This document shows, piece by piece, positions 1 to 8,222 of a stretch of 47,061 bases of DNA. The DNA comes from Actinocrispum wychmicini (GTDB lineage Bacteria > Actinomycetota > Actinomycetes > Mycobacteriales > Pseudonocardiaceae): the NCBI RefSeq assembly GCF_004345645.1, contig NZ_SLWS01000025.1, positions 1 to 47,061 on the forward strand, read 5' to 3'. How positions within the stretch are numbered: the first letter of the stretch is position 1; each line of letters begins with the position of its first letter. Both the position numbers and the translations under genes were made by a program. Under the pieces are notes generated by a model. That model ran no database searches. It was not told where the DNA came from and worked only from the letters and a program-made list of their open reading frames with translations.

Positions 1-2
1 AA

Positions 3-128
3 GATCACCAGTTCTACAAGGAGTCCCGCTGTCCTGTCGATCTTGAACTTCACCCGCCTTGCCCCACCAGCAAAATCACTAACTACGCGGCATTGCCCGG
101 GGCCGGGTCCCGTAGGCGCACCCCTTGA
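3..128 (+). CDS. Possible 3' end of a truncated gene entering from the left (HNH-type?)
   Basis: An open frame enters at the window edge and reads DHQFYKESRCPVDLELHPP before running through the inverted repeat to a TGA at 126-128. Spacing of aromatic, Leu and PP residues loosely resembles the C-terminal tail of actinobacterial DUF222/HNH (13E12-type) proteins, and the right-hand copy of the repeat does follow such a gene. The frame is short and the match weak; it may be non-coding. Confidence 0.2.
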   Translation, partial: DHQFYKESRCPVDLELHPPCPTSKITNYAALPGAGSRRRTP

Positions 129-175
129 CACCCATGGTTTGCAAAGCACAGGTCGGCCGGGAGAGAGGACACGAA
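79..175 (+). repeat. Left copy of 97 bp inverted repeat
   Basis: Positions 79-175 are the reverse complement of 46887-46984 with a single one-base indel (left TTGCCC, right TTGTCCC near 93-98). Identity stops sharply on both sides. No internal fold-back is obvious. On the right the repeat starts at the stop codon of an HNH-type gene, so it is probably the shared 3' flank of a dispersed gene family or mobile unit. Confidence 0.9.
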
Positions 176-323
176 CCACAGGTCTGATGCGTGAGCACAC
201 GCCTTGGGCAAGCACGGCCCCCGGCCCCTCGATGGCTGGCGCTGTCCTCCCGTGCGGGCGCGCAGGTGGGTCCGTGTTCTCAGTGGGTGGGGCTGTTCGT
301 CGCTATGTTGGGTGGTCGCTCCG
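176..323. other. Intergenic, no feature recognised
   Basis: The stretch lies between the left repeat and the stop of the DUF5709 gene. Overlapping frames exist on both strands but none has a convincing ribosome site or family-like sequence. I see no tRNA, terminator hairpin or repeat in it. Confidence 0.5.
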
Positions 324-734
324 TCAGTACTCCTGTGGGTCCACTATGTGCATTGCGGCTTCCTCCGCTGAGGCGGCGCCTCCGTCGATACCGACGTCGG
401 TGGCTCGCAGTTCGCCGTTCGCGTCCTCGTCGTTCGGTGCCGTCAGGCGGCCGGCTCGGCGGTTGCCGACTTCGTTGTCCAGTAGTTCGCCGTCGGTGTC
501 TTCGGTGTCGCCCAGGTCGTCTCGGCCGTTGTCGGTCAGGTCTGGGACTTCGCGGGCCAGTCGGCCGGTGAGGCTCTCGCCCTCGGCGGTTTCCCTGGCT
601 GTGGTGCCCCAGTCGTTGATCGCCCGTGGTTTCTCCGGTGGTGAGTAGCCTTCGTCGTACGGGTCGCGGTCGTCGAGGGTGTCTTCGATGTCCAGCAGTC
701 CGTTGTCGGCGTTGTCCTCGGTGTCGTCGTTCAT
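324..734 (-). CDS. DUF5709 domain-containing protein
   Basis: Short acidic protein of 136 residues. The family signature is visible: an N-terminal EDTLDDRDPYDEGYSPPEKP stretch, then DWGTT, then GESLTGRLAREVPD. DUF5709 proteins are widespread small cytoplasmic proteins of actinomycetes with no known biochemical role. There is no signal peptide or membrane segment. The ATG start is preceded only by a weak purine stretch. The gene is divergent from the CadD-like gene with 17 bases between the two start codons, so its promoter must lie in or next to the neighbour's coding region. Confidence 0.85.
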   Translation of the reverse strand: MNDDTEDNADNGLLDIEDTLDDRDPYDEGYSPPEKPRAINDWGTTARETAEGESLTGRLAREVPDLTDNGRDDLGDTEDTDGELLDNEVGNRRAGRLTAPNDEDANGELRATDVGIDGGAASAEEAAMHIVDPQEY

Positions 735-751
735 TCTCGTAAGGTAATCCG

Positions 752-1312
752 GTGCGACTGGGACTGCTGGGCCAGGCTGTGGGGGTGTTCGCGGTCACGA
801 ACATCGACGACATTGTCCTGCTCGCGGTGTTCTTCGGGCAGGCTGCCGGGCGGTACGGGCGGGTGGTTGTCGGTCAGTACTTGGGGTTTGTGGGCATCTT
901 GGCGGTTTCGGTCGCCGGGGTGTTGGGGGCCCGACTGTTGCCGGACAGTGCCTTGCCGTATCTCGGGTTGCTGCCGCTGCTGCTCGGTTTGTACACGGCG
1001 TGGCAGGCCTGGCGGGGTGGCGACGGCGAGATGTCCGCTGTCGGCAAGGCGCCGACTGTGGTCACGGTCGCGGCCGTCACCCTCGCCAATGGCGGCGACA
1101 ACGTCGGCGTGTACGTGCCGGTGTTCGCGAACGGCGGTACTGGGCAGACGGTCGTGTACTTGGTTGTGTTCCTGGTTCTCGTCGCGGTGTGGTGTGTCGC
1201 CGGCCGGTATCTCGCCACGCGGCCGGCCGTGACGCGTGCCATGACACGATGGGGGCACATTGTCGTACCCGTGGTGTTGATCGCGCTCGGTGTGGGGATC
1301 TTGGTCAGCTGA
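752..1312 (+). CDS. Cadmium resistance (CadD-like) transporter family protein
   Basis: Integral membrane protein of 186 residues. It opens with VGVFAVTNIDDIVLL, the N-terminal signature of the Cad family (PF03596), and a second copy-like segment NGGDNVGVYVPVF appears near residues 110-125, giving the usual two-repeat layout with acidic residues in helices. About five hydrophobic helices can be drawn. Family members export Cd(II) or act as general permeases; the substrate cannot be read from sequence. GTG start with AAGG about 8 bases upstream. Its 3' end overlaps that of the convergent hydrolase gene by 8 bases. Confidence 0.82.
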   Translation: MRLGLLGQAVGVFAVTNIDDIVLLAVFFGQAAGRYGRVVVGQYLGFVGILAVSVAGVLGARLLPDSALPYLGLLPLLLGLYTAWQAWRGGDGEMSAVGKAPTVVTVAAVTLANGGDNVGVYVPVFANGGTGQTVVYLVVFLVLVAVWCVAGRYLATRPAVTRAMTRWGHIVVPVVLIALGVGILVS

Positions 1313-2096
1313 CCGTCCGCACGAATTCGATCACGACCCGGTACACCTCGTCGCGGTCGATCTCGTTCAGGATGTTGTGCAGGTCGTTCGGGAAGATCAC
1401 GGCCTTGCCATTGGGCAGTAGTTCGGCTGCCCGCTCCGCGCCGGCGGCCGGGGCCAGGTCGTCCTCGGCGCCGTGGACGAGCAGGGTGGGCACGGTGACC
1501 GACTCGATCACGGCGGCCACCCGACCGGCCGCGGTTCCCAACGCCTGCAAGGTTTCCAGCCGGATACCGCCCTGCCAGGTCAGGGGATCGTCCCGGATCT
1601 GCTGAGCGTACGCCTCGTTGCGGGTCATCTCGCTGGGATCCTTGCGGATGTCCATCGGGTCGATGCCGGTGGCGAGCAGGGCGACCAGCGCGCTCTCCCC
1701 GCTCGGCACGAGCGACGAGCCCGCCAGCACCAGCGCGGACGCGGGCACCTTCCGCTCCCCCACCAGCAACACCGTGAGCGTCGAGCCCAACGAGTGTCCA
1801 ATGAGGACGAACGGGAGCTCGGGATGCGCGGCGCGCGCGAGGTCGATCAGGGTGCCGGCGTCGTCCAGCAGAGTGTCGACACTGTTGATCAGGACGCGGA
1901 CCCCGTCGCTGCGGCCGTGGCCCGCGTGGTCAAGGGCCCAGACCGCGATGCCGGCGTCGTTGAGCGCGGCCGCGAAGGGCTCGTAGAGTCCGACGTGCTC
2001 CCCCAGGCCGTGCAGCAACACCACGAGAACCCGTGGGTCGGCCGGGACCCAACTCCGGTGGTGGACGGTCCCGGCGGTGCCGGCGAACTCAGGCAT
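1305..2096 (-). CDS. Alpha/beta hydrolase (monoacylglycerol lipase-like)
   Basis: 263-residue serine hydrolase of the alpha/beta fold. The oxyanion region LLHGLGEH lies near residue 28, the nucleophile elbow GHSLG centres on Ser102, the acid is probably Asp in HGAEDD near 212, and the base is His in the terminal DLHN segment near 240. The DHAGHGRSDG block is typical of Hydrolase_4/monoacylglycerol lipases, so esters or monoglycerides are plausible substrates. No signal peptide. The start overlaps the 3' end of the metY-like gene by 8 bases, which makes it the last gene of a four-gene operon. Confidence 0.85.
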   Translation of the reverse strand: MPEFAGTAGTVHHRSWVPADPRVLVVLLHGLGEHVGLYEPFAAALNDAGIAVWALDHAGHGRSDGVRVLINSVDTLLDDAGTLIDLARAAHPELPFVLIGHSLGSTLTVLLVGERKVPASALVLAGSSLVPSGESALVALLATGIDPMDIRKDPSEMTRNEAYAQQIRDDPLTWQGGIRLETLQALGTAAGRVAAVIESVTVPTLLVHGAEDDLAPAAGAERAAELLPNGKAVIFPNDLHNILNEIDRDEVYRVVIEFVRTVS

Positions 2097-3372
2097 GCAG
2101 TCCTCGATCCAGGTCGGCGATCAGGTCGTCGGCGCCTTCCAGGCCGACCGACAGCCGCACCAGGCCGGGGCCGACACCGCTGGCGAGCTGCTGGTCCGGG
2201 TCGAGCTGCGCGTGGGTGGTGGACGCGGGGTGGATGACCAGGCTGCGCACGTCACCGATGTTGGCCAAATGGCTGAACAACGTCAACCCGTCCACGAACC
2301 GTTTGCCCGCGTCGACACCGCCGGCGAGGTCGAACGCGACCACCGCGCCGACCCCCTTCGGCAGGTACCGCGCGCCCGCGTCGAACCAACGGTTACCGGG
2401 GAGCCCGGCGTAGTGGACACGCGTGACGCCCGGCTGCTCGGCCAACCACGCGGCCACTTTTCCGGCGTTGGCGACGTGCCGTTCCATCCGCAACGACAAC
2501 GTCTCGATGCCTTGCAGCAGAAGGAAACTGTTGAACGGTGACACCGCTGGCCCGAGGTCGCGGACCAGCTTTGTCCGCAGCCGCAACGCGTACGCGAGCC
2601 TGCCGAACTCGGTCGCGAACACGAGGCCGTTGTAGCTCGGGTCCGGTTGGTTCAGCTGTGGCCACCGGTCGGGTTCGAAACGGAAGTCGAACCGTCCACT
2701 GTCGACGATCGCACCGCCGATCCCGGTGCCGTGCCCGGACAGGAACTTCGTCGTCGAGTGCACGACGATGTCGGCGCCGTGGTCGATCGGCCGTTCCAGG
2801 TACGGTGTCGGCACGGTGTTGTCCACGACGAGCGGCACGCCCGCACTGTGCGCGATGTTGGCGACGGAGGCGACATCCAGGACGTTGCCCAGTGGGTTGC
2901 CGACGCTCTCGGCGTAGAACGCCTTGGTGTTGGGGCGAACCGCGGCGCGCCACTGGTTACGGTCATCCGGATCGGTCACAAAGGACACTTCGATCCCGAG
3001 ATCCCGCAAGGTGTACGCGAACAAGTTGTACGTCCCGCCGTACAGCGTCGCCGCCGACACCACGTGGTCGCCGACGCGGGCGAGGTTCAGCAACGCCAGC
3101 GCGGACGCCGCCTGACCGCTGGCCACGGCGACCGCCGCGTACCCGTTCTCCAGGTCCGCGAGCCGCTCCTCCACAACGGCCGTCGTCGGGTTCGACAACC
3201 GGGTGTACGCGTGCGTCTCCAGGTCCTTCAGCGCGAACGCGGCCGCTGCGTGCTCCGCGCCGTCGAACACGAACGAGGTGCTCTGGTACACAGGCACGGC
3301 TCGGGCCCCGGTTGTCGGGTCCGGGCGTGCGCCCGCGTGGATCTGCCGTGTCTCGAACGACCAACGCGTCAT
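2089..3372 (-). CDS. metY: O-acetylhomoserine sulfhydrylase (MetY family, PLP enzyme)
   Basis: 427-residue member of the Cys/Met metabolism PLP family, which makes homocysteine from O-acetylhomoserine and sulfide. Seen directly: N-terminal FETRQIHAG, VPVYQSTSFVF, YTRLSNPT, ASGQAA, the cofactor-contact segment NPLGN and VVDNT, and the PLP lysine in HSTTKFLSGHG (Lys209). Length and motifs fit MetY better than MetB. The frame is open far upstream, but the ATG at 3372 sits in an ATGA overlap with the oxygenase stop and begins the family-typical N-terminus. A sulfhydrylase acting on another O-acyl substrate is possible. Confidence 0.9.
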   Translation of the reverse strand: MTRWSFETRQIHAGARPDPTTGARAVPVYQSTSFVFDGAEHAAAAFALKDLETHAYTRLSNPTTAVVEERLADLENGYAAVAVASGQAASALALLNLARVGDHVVSAATLYGGTYNLFAYTLRDLGIEVSFVTDPDDRNQWRAAVRPNTKAFYAESVGNPLGNVLDVASVANIAHSAGVPLVVDNTVPTPYLERPIDHGADIVVHSTTKFLSGHGTGIGGAIVDSGRFDFRFEPDRWPQLNQPDPSYNGLVFATEFGRLAYALRLRTKLVRDLGPAVSPFNSFLLLQGIETLSLRMERHVANAGKVAAWLAEQPGVTRVHYAGLPGNRWFDAGARYLPKGVGAVVAFDLAGGVDAGKRFVDGLTLFSHLANIGDVRSLVIHPASTTHAQLDPDQQLASGVGPGLVRLSVGLEGADDLIADLDRGLHA

Positions 3373-4367
3373 CCGGCGACGTCCGCCCACCAGCGCTCGG
3401 CGACCTTGGGATGCGAGCGCAACCACCCCACCAGCGCGTTCGCCCCGAACTGCGCCAACAACGGATTGTCCTTCTCGTCGCTGACACCCCGGGCGTGCGC
3501 GGCCAGCTCGGCCGGCAGCCGCAGCGGCTCGACCACGGCGTCCAGGCGCGGCCCGAGGAAGAACGGCACCGAGAACCGCTCGACCCCGGCGGGTGGGCTG
3601 ACCACGCGGTGCCGGGTGGCGGTCAGGTAGCCCTGGGTGGCGATCTCCAGCATCTCGCCGATGTTGAACACGAAGCTGCCCGGGATCGGCGTGGCGTCGA
3701 TCCACGTGCCGTCCTGCGCCTGCACCTGCAGGCCGCCGACCTCGTCCTGCTGCAGCAACGCCAGATAGCCGTAGTCCTTGTGGGCGCCGACCCCCTGGTC
3801 CGCGTCCGGCGTGGCCCGACCCGGGTAGCGGACGATCTTGACGTGGGTGGACGCCTCGTCGTCGAACCAGGCGTCGAAGTATCCCTCGTCCTGGCCGAGC
3901 GCGGACGCCAACGCCCGCAGGACCTCGCGGCTGACCCGCAGGGCCTCCGCCTGCCACGCCAGGGTCGTCTCCCGCAACCCCGGGAGGTCGGCCGGCCACT
4001 GGTTCGGCCCGATCAGCCGCTGCCACGCCGGCGCCCCAGCCGCCGGCGGGACAGGGTCACGCTCCGGCCCGATGTCGATCTGCTCGCGCCAGTCCGGGTG
4101 ACCGCCGGTGTACTCGTAACCCGTCCGGGTGTAGCCCCGGAACTGCGGTGAGTGAATGTTCTCGATGGCCAGCCGCTGCTGGAGCGGCAACCCGAAGAAA
4201 GCCCGCGCGACCTCGAAGATCCCCGTGGTCAGCCGCTCCGGGACGCCGTGCCCCACCACGTAGAAGAACCCGACTTCGTGGGCCGCGTACCGCAACTGTT
4301 CGAGAAAGCCGGCCCGGTCCCCCTGGCGGAACCGCGACAGGTCGATCAACGGCAAAGGCGTACTCAC
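3369..4367 (-). CDS. 2-oxoglutarate/Fe(II) oxygenase, isopenicillin N synthase family
   Basis: 332-residue non-haem iron oxygenase. The N-terminal DIOX_N region has PLIDL and GFFYVVGHGV. The iron-binding HxD is His196-Lys-Asp198 in GAHKDYGYL, the distal His is His253 in TATRHRVV, and the oxoglutarate/substrate Arg-x-Ser is at 264-266 (ERFSVPFF). The family oxidises small molecules; the substrate here is unknown. GTG start in a GTGA overlap with the upstream acetyltransferase, and an ATGA overlap with the downstream sulfhydrylase, so all are co-translated. This hints at modification of a sulfur amino acid or O-acyl compound, which is inference. Confidence 0.88.
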   Translation of the reverse strand: MSTPLPLIDLSRFRQGDRAGFLEQLRYAAHEVGFFYVVGHGVPERLTTGIFEVARAFFGLPLQQRLAIENIHSPQFRGYTRTGYEYTGGHPDWREQIDIGPERDPVPPAAGAPAWQRLIGPNQWPADLPGLRETTLAWQAEALRVSREVLRALASALGQDEGYFDAWFDDEASTHVKIVRYPGRATPDADQGVGAHKDYGYLALLQQDEVGGLQVQAQDGTWIDATPIPGSFVFNIGEMLEIATQGYLTATRHRVVSPPAGVERFSVPFFLGPRLDAVVEPLRLPAELAAHARGVSDEKDNPLLAQFGANALVGWLRSHPKVAERWWADVAG

Positions 4368-4981
4368 CCTTGCGACCCTATGCCGAGGGGCCCCGACACC
4401 CCAGTACTCCCACCTGATGGGAGGACAGCGGCCGGGTGCGACCGGGCGAAATCACTGGCCAGCATGCCCATCATCACCAGATCATGGTGCCGGCCGGCCA
4501 GGAACACGTGCTCCCGAAGTCGCCCCTCCTCGACGAAACCCAGCCGGCCATGGAGGGCCAGCGACGCCTCGTTGAACGCGTACACGCTCGCCGTGCACTT
4601 GTGGTACCGCCGCTCGCCGAACATGAAGCGCAGCAGCAGCACGACGGCCTCGGACGCATAGCCTTTGCGCTGCTGCCCGGCCATGATCCCGATGCCGTAC
4701 TCGAACCAGCCGGCCCGCAGGTCGGCGCGATTCGACGAGATCCCGCCGACCAGCTTCCCGGTGTCGACGGCCTCGATGGCCAGCTGGAAGCGGTCGCCGA
4801 CGGGCTCGGCCGCGGCCCGCTCCTTGGTCCACGCCCGGTAGCCCTCGGCGGACCGGGGCGGGTGGACCATGTCACCCGCCCGCTGGTCCGCGGAGTCCGA
4901 ATCGAACTCCATGAACCCGGCCCAGTCGGCCGGCTCGATCCCGCGCAACCGGACCCGTGACCCCACCCAGAGAGATGTCAT
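4364..4981 (-). CDS. GNAT family N-acetyltransferase (RimJ/RimL-like)
   Basis: 205 residues with the Acetyltransf_3 pattern: VRLRGIEPADW at the N-terminus, GGISSNRADLRAGWFEYGIGI for the central strands, the acetyl-CoA loop near QQRKGYASEAVVLLL, and ASLALHGRLGFVEEGRLREHVF at the end of the domain. It transfers acetyl from acetyl-CoA to an amine; the target is unknown. It is the first gene of the operon leading to the 2OG oxygenase, metY and the hydrolase, with a 4-base overlap at its stop. The C-terminal 25 residues are low-complexity and probably disordered. Confidence 0.85.
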   Translation of the reverse strand: MTSLWVGSRVRLRGIEPADWAGFMEFDSDSADQRAGDMVHPPRSAEGYRAWTKERAAAEPVGDRFQLAIEAVDTGKLVGGISSNRADLRAGWFEYGIGIMAGQQRKGYASEAVVLLLRFMFGERRYHKCTASVYAFNEASLALHGRLGFVEEGRLREHVFLAGRHHDLVMMGMLASDFARSHPAAVLPSGGSTGVSGPLGIGSQG

Positions 4982-5068
4982 GCCGCCATCGGATCAAGCG
5001 ACCCCGGCGGAGTCCACCGGATTTTCAGGTGCCTGGTTACCGGGTACGCGCCGCGCCCAGGTCGTGGC

Positions 5069-5097
5069 TTGACATCTCAGCCGGATCGGTTCAGCCT
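5069..5097 (+). promoter_or_regulatory. Candidate promoter of the glucanase gene
   Basis: A perfect TTGACA at 5069-5074 is followed after 17 bases by CAGCCT, a weak -10. The LacI-type operator starts 7 bases further downstream, where it could block initiation. Confidence 0.35.
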
Positions 5098-5103
5098 CTG
5101 TGT

Positions 5104-5115
5104 GAGAGCGCTCTC
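5104..5115. promoter_or_regulatory. LacI-family operator (CebR/BglR-like palindrome)
   Basis: GAGAGCGCTCTC is a perfect 12 bp palindrome 104 bases before the glucanase start. It closely resembles the CebR box of streptomycetes (TGGGAGCGCTCCCA), bound by LacI regulators that respond to glucan oligosaccharides. The regulator is not in this window. Confidence 0.7.
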
Positions 5116-5218
5116 CCGGCTGCCCCGCCGCCTGGCGAAAGAGACCCTGCCCCGCGGCCATCGTCGTCGCCTGGCCAGCGACGACCGTGTCCGCCACTCG
5201 TCCCGCACGAGGAGAGAC

Positions 5219-6547
5219 ATGCCCATCACCGCAGTGCCGCGACTGTTGGCCGCTGTGACTCTCGCCGTGGCCATGCTCGGCCCGGCCCCCGCGTACGCGG
5301 CGGATCCCCTGATCTCCCAAGGAAAGTCCACTACCTCGTCGTCGGCCGAGAACGCGACCTTCGGCCCGTCGAACGCGGTCGACGGCAACACCGGCACCCG
5401 TTGGTCCAGCTCGTTCAGTGATCCACAGTGGATCCAGGTCGACCTCGGCGGCACCGCGACGGTCAGCCAGGTCGTGCTGAACTGGGAGACCGCGTACGCG
5501 CGCGCCTTCCAGATCCAGACCTCCGCCGACGGCGGCAGCTGGACGACCATCTACTCGACCACGACCGGAACCGGTGGCACACAGACGCTTTCGGTGTCCG
5601 GCAGTGGCCGGTACGTCCGGATGTCCGGCACCCAGCGGGCCACCCAGTGGGGTTATTCGCTGTGGGAGTTCCAGGTGTTCGGCACCGGCGGCGGCAACGG
5701 CGGCGGTGGGACCGGCGCGCCCCCGAACGAGTTCTGGGGCGACACCGGCTCGATTCCGGCCGCGCGCAACGTGTTGACGGTGCAGGTGCTCAACCGGACC
5801 AACGGGCACTACCAGGACAGTCAGGTGTACTGGAGCTTCAACGGCCAGACGCACTCCATCGCCGAGCAGCCGTACCTGGACATGCCGGCCAACTCGGCCG
5901 GCCGGATGTACTTCTTCCTCGGCTCGCCGACCAGCCAGTACCAGGACTTCATCGAGTTCACGGTGAGGCCGTCGGTGTTCAACGGCAACACCACCCGGGT
6001 GGACGCGTTCGCGTTGAAGCTGATGATGCGGCTGCACGCGCACGACGGCTATGACGTCACGGTCGGCGACGACTACCCGACGTTCCAGGAGGACCGCACG
6101 GCCACGTTCCAGAAGTTCGTGAACGAGGTGCCGACCGAGTTCAAACAGCTCGCCCAGGCACCGAACGCGCCGTTGCGCATCCCGGCGCCTGGGAGTGTGC
6201 CGGCGTTCCGGGCCGGCGGCCAGTACCAGAACTACTTCACCGGGTACGCCCAGTCGGTCGGGGTGACCGAGTCCACCTCGAACATCACCGGCTGTGCCGG
6301 TTCGCTGGCCGGCAACCCGAACATGTGCGCGGCGCTGAACCGGCACGTGGCACAGCTGCCGCAGTCGCAGTGGTCGGACCCGACGCAGTACTACAAGGCG
6401 GCGCCGGCCAACTACTACGCCAAGTTCTGGCACGACCACGCCGTCAACCGTCTCGCGTACGGCTTCCCGTACGACGACGTGGCCGGCCAGTCATCGTTCA
6501 TCTCGCACGGCAACCCGCAGTGGCTGCTGGTGGCCGTCGGCTGGTGA
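5219..6547 (+). CDS. Secreted beta-1,3-glucanase-like protein (GH64 type) with discoidin/CBM32-like domain
   Basis: 442 residues. A Sec signal peptide ends near AYA-AD (residue ~28). Residues ~31-160 form an F5/8 type C (CBM32-like) sugar-binding domain (NAVDGNTGTRW, WIQVDLG, YVRMSGT, GYSLWEFQVFG), followed by a Gly/Asn-rich linker. The remaining ~270 residues carry QVYWSFNGQ, MPANSAGRMYFFLGSP, DFIEFTV and NTTRVDAFALKLMMRL, which match GH64 laminaripentaose-type glucanases including the Glu and Asp that would be catalytic. The domain is shorter than classical GH64. ATG start with GAGGAG six bases upstream. Likely role: fungal or plant glucan degradation under the LacI-type operator at 5104. 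Confidence 0.78.
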   Translation: MPITAVPRLLAAVTLAVAMLGPAPAYAADPLISQGKSTTSSSAENATFGPSNAVDGNTGTRWSSSFSDPQWIQVDLGGTATVSQVVLNWETAYARAFQIQTSADGGSWTTIYSTTTGTGGTQTLSVSGSGRYVRMSGTQRATQWGYSLWEFQVFGTGGGNGGGGTGAPPNEFWGDTGSIPAARNVLTVQVLNRTNGHYQDSQVYWSFNGQTHSIAEQPYLDMPANSAGRMYFFLGSPTSQYQDFIEFTVRPSVFNGNTTRVDAFALKLMMRLHAHDGYDVTVGDDYPTFQEDRTATFQKFVNEVPTEFKQLAQAPNAPLRIPAPGSVPAFRAGGQYQNYFTGYAQSVGVTESTSNITGCAGSLAGNPNMCAALNRHVAQLPQSQWSDPTQYYKAAPANYYAKFWHDHAVNRLAYGFPYDDVAGQSSFISHGNPQWLLVAVGW

Positions 6548-6550
6548 ACG

Positions 6551-7012
6551 TCAGTCGGCGATCAGCACGGCGCGGGACCGGGCTCCGGCCCCGCGCTCCT
6601 GCTGGCGACGCACCAGCCACCGGCCGGGCGCCACCCCGCTGGCGCCGTGCTCCGGGTGGATCAGGTACGCGGGCGCGATGTTCTCGAACACGCCGATGGC
6701 CAGCCGGGTCAGGTCCCGCATCGCGGCCGTGACCCGGCATGTGCCCGGGTCGGCGACCAGCGTGTGCGGGTTGTTGCCGGCGACGCCACGCACCAGTTCG
6801 ACGCCGTCGGGTGGCACCTGCCGCCAGATCCCCCAGCCGTCGCTGAGGGTCACGGACTTGATCATGTCGAACGGGATCACGATGAGGTCGCCCTGGGCCT
6901 GCAGGCCGTCGATCACCGGCACGGCCACCTGGCGTTCCAAGTGGTCCAGGACGTCCAAGCCGGTTCGGTCAAGCAGTTCAGCCAAGTACATGGGAATCAC
7001 CTGGGGAGTCAT
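6551..7012 (-). CDS. Small conserved protein downstream of the DUF6745 gene
   Basis: 153 residues, soluble, no recognised domain. It reads MTPQVIPMYLAELLDRTG, a central VAVPVIDGLQAQGDLIVIPF segment and a C-terminal HPEHGASGVAPGRWLVRRQQE block typical of proteins encoded next to DUF6745 genes. The start was chosen at 7012 because it forms an ATGA overlap with the DUF6745 stop; Met at 6991 is an alternative. It ends 3 bases from the convergent glucanase stop. Function unknown. Confidence 0.65.
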   Translation of the reverse strand: MTPQVIPMYLAELLDRTGLDVLDHLERQVAVPVIDGLQAQGDLIVIPFDMIKSVTLSDGWGIWRQVPPDGVELVRGVAGNNPHTLVADPGTCRVTAAMRDLTRLAIGVFENIAPAYLIHPEHGASGVAPGRWLVRRQQERGAGARSRAVLIAD

Positions 7013-8172
7013 GTCCGGCGCTGCAGCTGGGCGTACTGGGCTCCGGTGAGCCCGTACGACCAGCCGGCGGCGTCGATCGGGTCGTTGAACCAGGGTGGGA
7101 CGCGCAGTCCGTACTGCCGGCGGGTGCCGTCGCGTTCCACCGAACCGTTCACGGCGAGCAGTAACCGGGTCGATGTGCCCCACCGCTGATAGGGCAGGTC
7201 GTAGAGGCGCAGCTCGCTGCCGGGATTCCCGGGGTCGGCGGCCTGTCCGACCAGGGCGAGGCCGGCTTGGGCGATGAACGCCGGCCAGCCGAGGTGTTCG
7301 ATCGCGCAGCGCCGTACCTCGATGTTCGGTTCCGCGGCGATCAGGTCGACGGTCGGTCCTTCGACCACCCACGACGGAACCCTCATGCCGTGCCACGAAT
7401 GCACCGCCCAGCCGTCCGAATAGGACATAGCTGGGCCATTTTCGGTGTGCAGCCGGAGCTCACCATGGAGTGAGCCAGGGACAGGTTCGGTACGCACCAC
7501 ACACGGTCGCTCGACGACGACACACGTGCTCTCACGGGGAACCCACCATCCACATGAACGCGCCAGCGTCGACCACAGTTCCGCGTGAGCGACATCGTCG
7601 GCTGGGATGCGCGCGCCGAGGACCTGCCGGATCACGTCGAACTGGGCGATCCAGTCGACGTCGTGCTGCCCGAACCACAGGAGGCCGGTCCGTTCCCCCA
7701 GCGCGGCCCGAACCACCCCGGCGACGGACTCACGGACCACGCGGCTCAGCACACCGTGCACCGCCGAGTCCACAAGGGACCGCGATGACATGCCGGATCG
7801 CATTGCCGCCACTGGATCTTCGGGTGGTGCCGAGCGCCACCCGGTGTATCCGACGCCGATTCGATGTCGTAGACCGGAGACCAGGGTCGCCAGCCGGCCT
7901 TCCAGCGGCAGGTCCGTGTCCCACCGCCAACTCCTGGGCGGTCCGAGAACGCCGACCGCCGCGGCCGGCGACTCCACCCACACGAACGTGGGTGGAGGCC
8001 GGTCCAGCAGGCAATAGAGGCCGCTGATGGCGTTCTCGGTCGCGTCCCGGTCGGCGGGCAACGTGCTCAACGCGTGCCCGAGCCACTCATCTCGAAGTGC
8101 CTGGATCCGGTGCCATCGTTCGGCTCTGTCGGTGGACTCGCTACCGGCGGCCCACCTGCGACGGGCGCTCAA
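7009..8172 (-). CDS. DUF6745 domain-containing protein
   Basis: 387 residues. The C-terminal half has the family pattern: LRLHTENGPAMSYSDGWAVHSWHGMRVPSWVV, then NIEVRRCAIEHLGWPAFI, then LYDLPYQ. The role of DUF6745 proteins is unknown. No signal peptide or membrane helix. The most upstream start in frame is TTG at 8172, which overlaps (TTGA) the stop of a 12-codon open frame beginning at 8207, so translation may depend on that leader. It is coupled to the small gene downstream by an ATGA overlap. Confidence 0.7.
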   Translation of the reverse strand: MSARRRWAAGSESTDRAERWHRIQALRDEWLGHALSTLPADRDATENAISGLYCLLDRPPPTFVWVESPAAAVGVLGPPRSWRWDTDLPLEGRLATLVSGLRHRIGVGYTGWRSAPPEDPVAAMRSGMSSRSLVDSAVHGVLSRVVRESVAGVVRAALGERTGLLWFGQHDVDWIAQFDVIRQVLGARIPADDVAHAELWSTLARSCGWWVPRESTCVVVERPCVVRTEPVPGSLHGELRLHTENGPAMSYSDGWAVHSWHGMRVPSWVVEGPTVDLIAAEPNIEVRRCAIEHLGWPAFIAQAGLALVGQAADPGNPGSELRLYDLPYQRWGTSTRLLLAVNGSVERDGTRRQYGLRVPPWFNDPIDAAGWSYGLTGAQYAQLQRRT

Positions 8173-8207
8173 CGCGCCTGGGCGGACACGCCCTTTCCGT
8201 TCGACAT
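8169..8207 (-). other. Possible 12-codon leader ORF upstream of the DUF6745 gene
   Basis: ATG at 8207 opens the peptide MSNGKGVSAQAR, whose TGA overlaps the TTG start of the next gene. A GGGG stretch lies just upstream. It could couple or attenuate translation of the TTG-initiated gene. Confidence 0.3.
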
Positions 8208-8222
8208 GACCCCATGATCGCA

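Noticed and set aside
2089..4026. Extension of the metY frame to 4026
   Set aside because: The extra 218 residues are Gly/Arg-rich shadow of the oxygenase; the family N-terminus begins at 3372 with an ATGA overlap.
4982..5100. SAM or TPP riboswitch upstream of the GNAT-metY operon
   Set aside because: Isolated CTGAGA-like and ACC-rich fragments occur on the minus strand, but no complete conserved core could be assembled.
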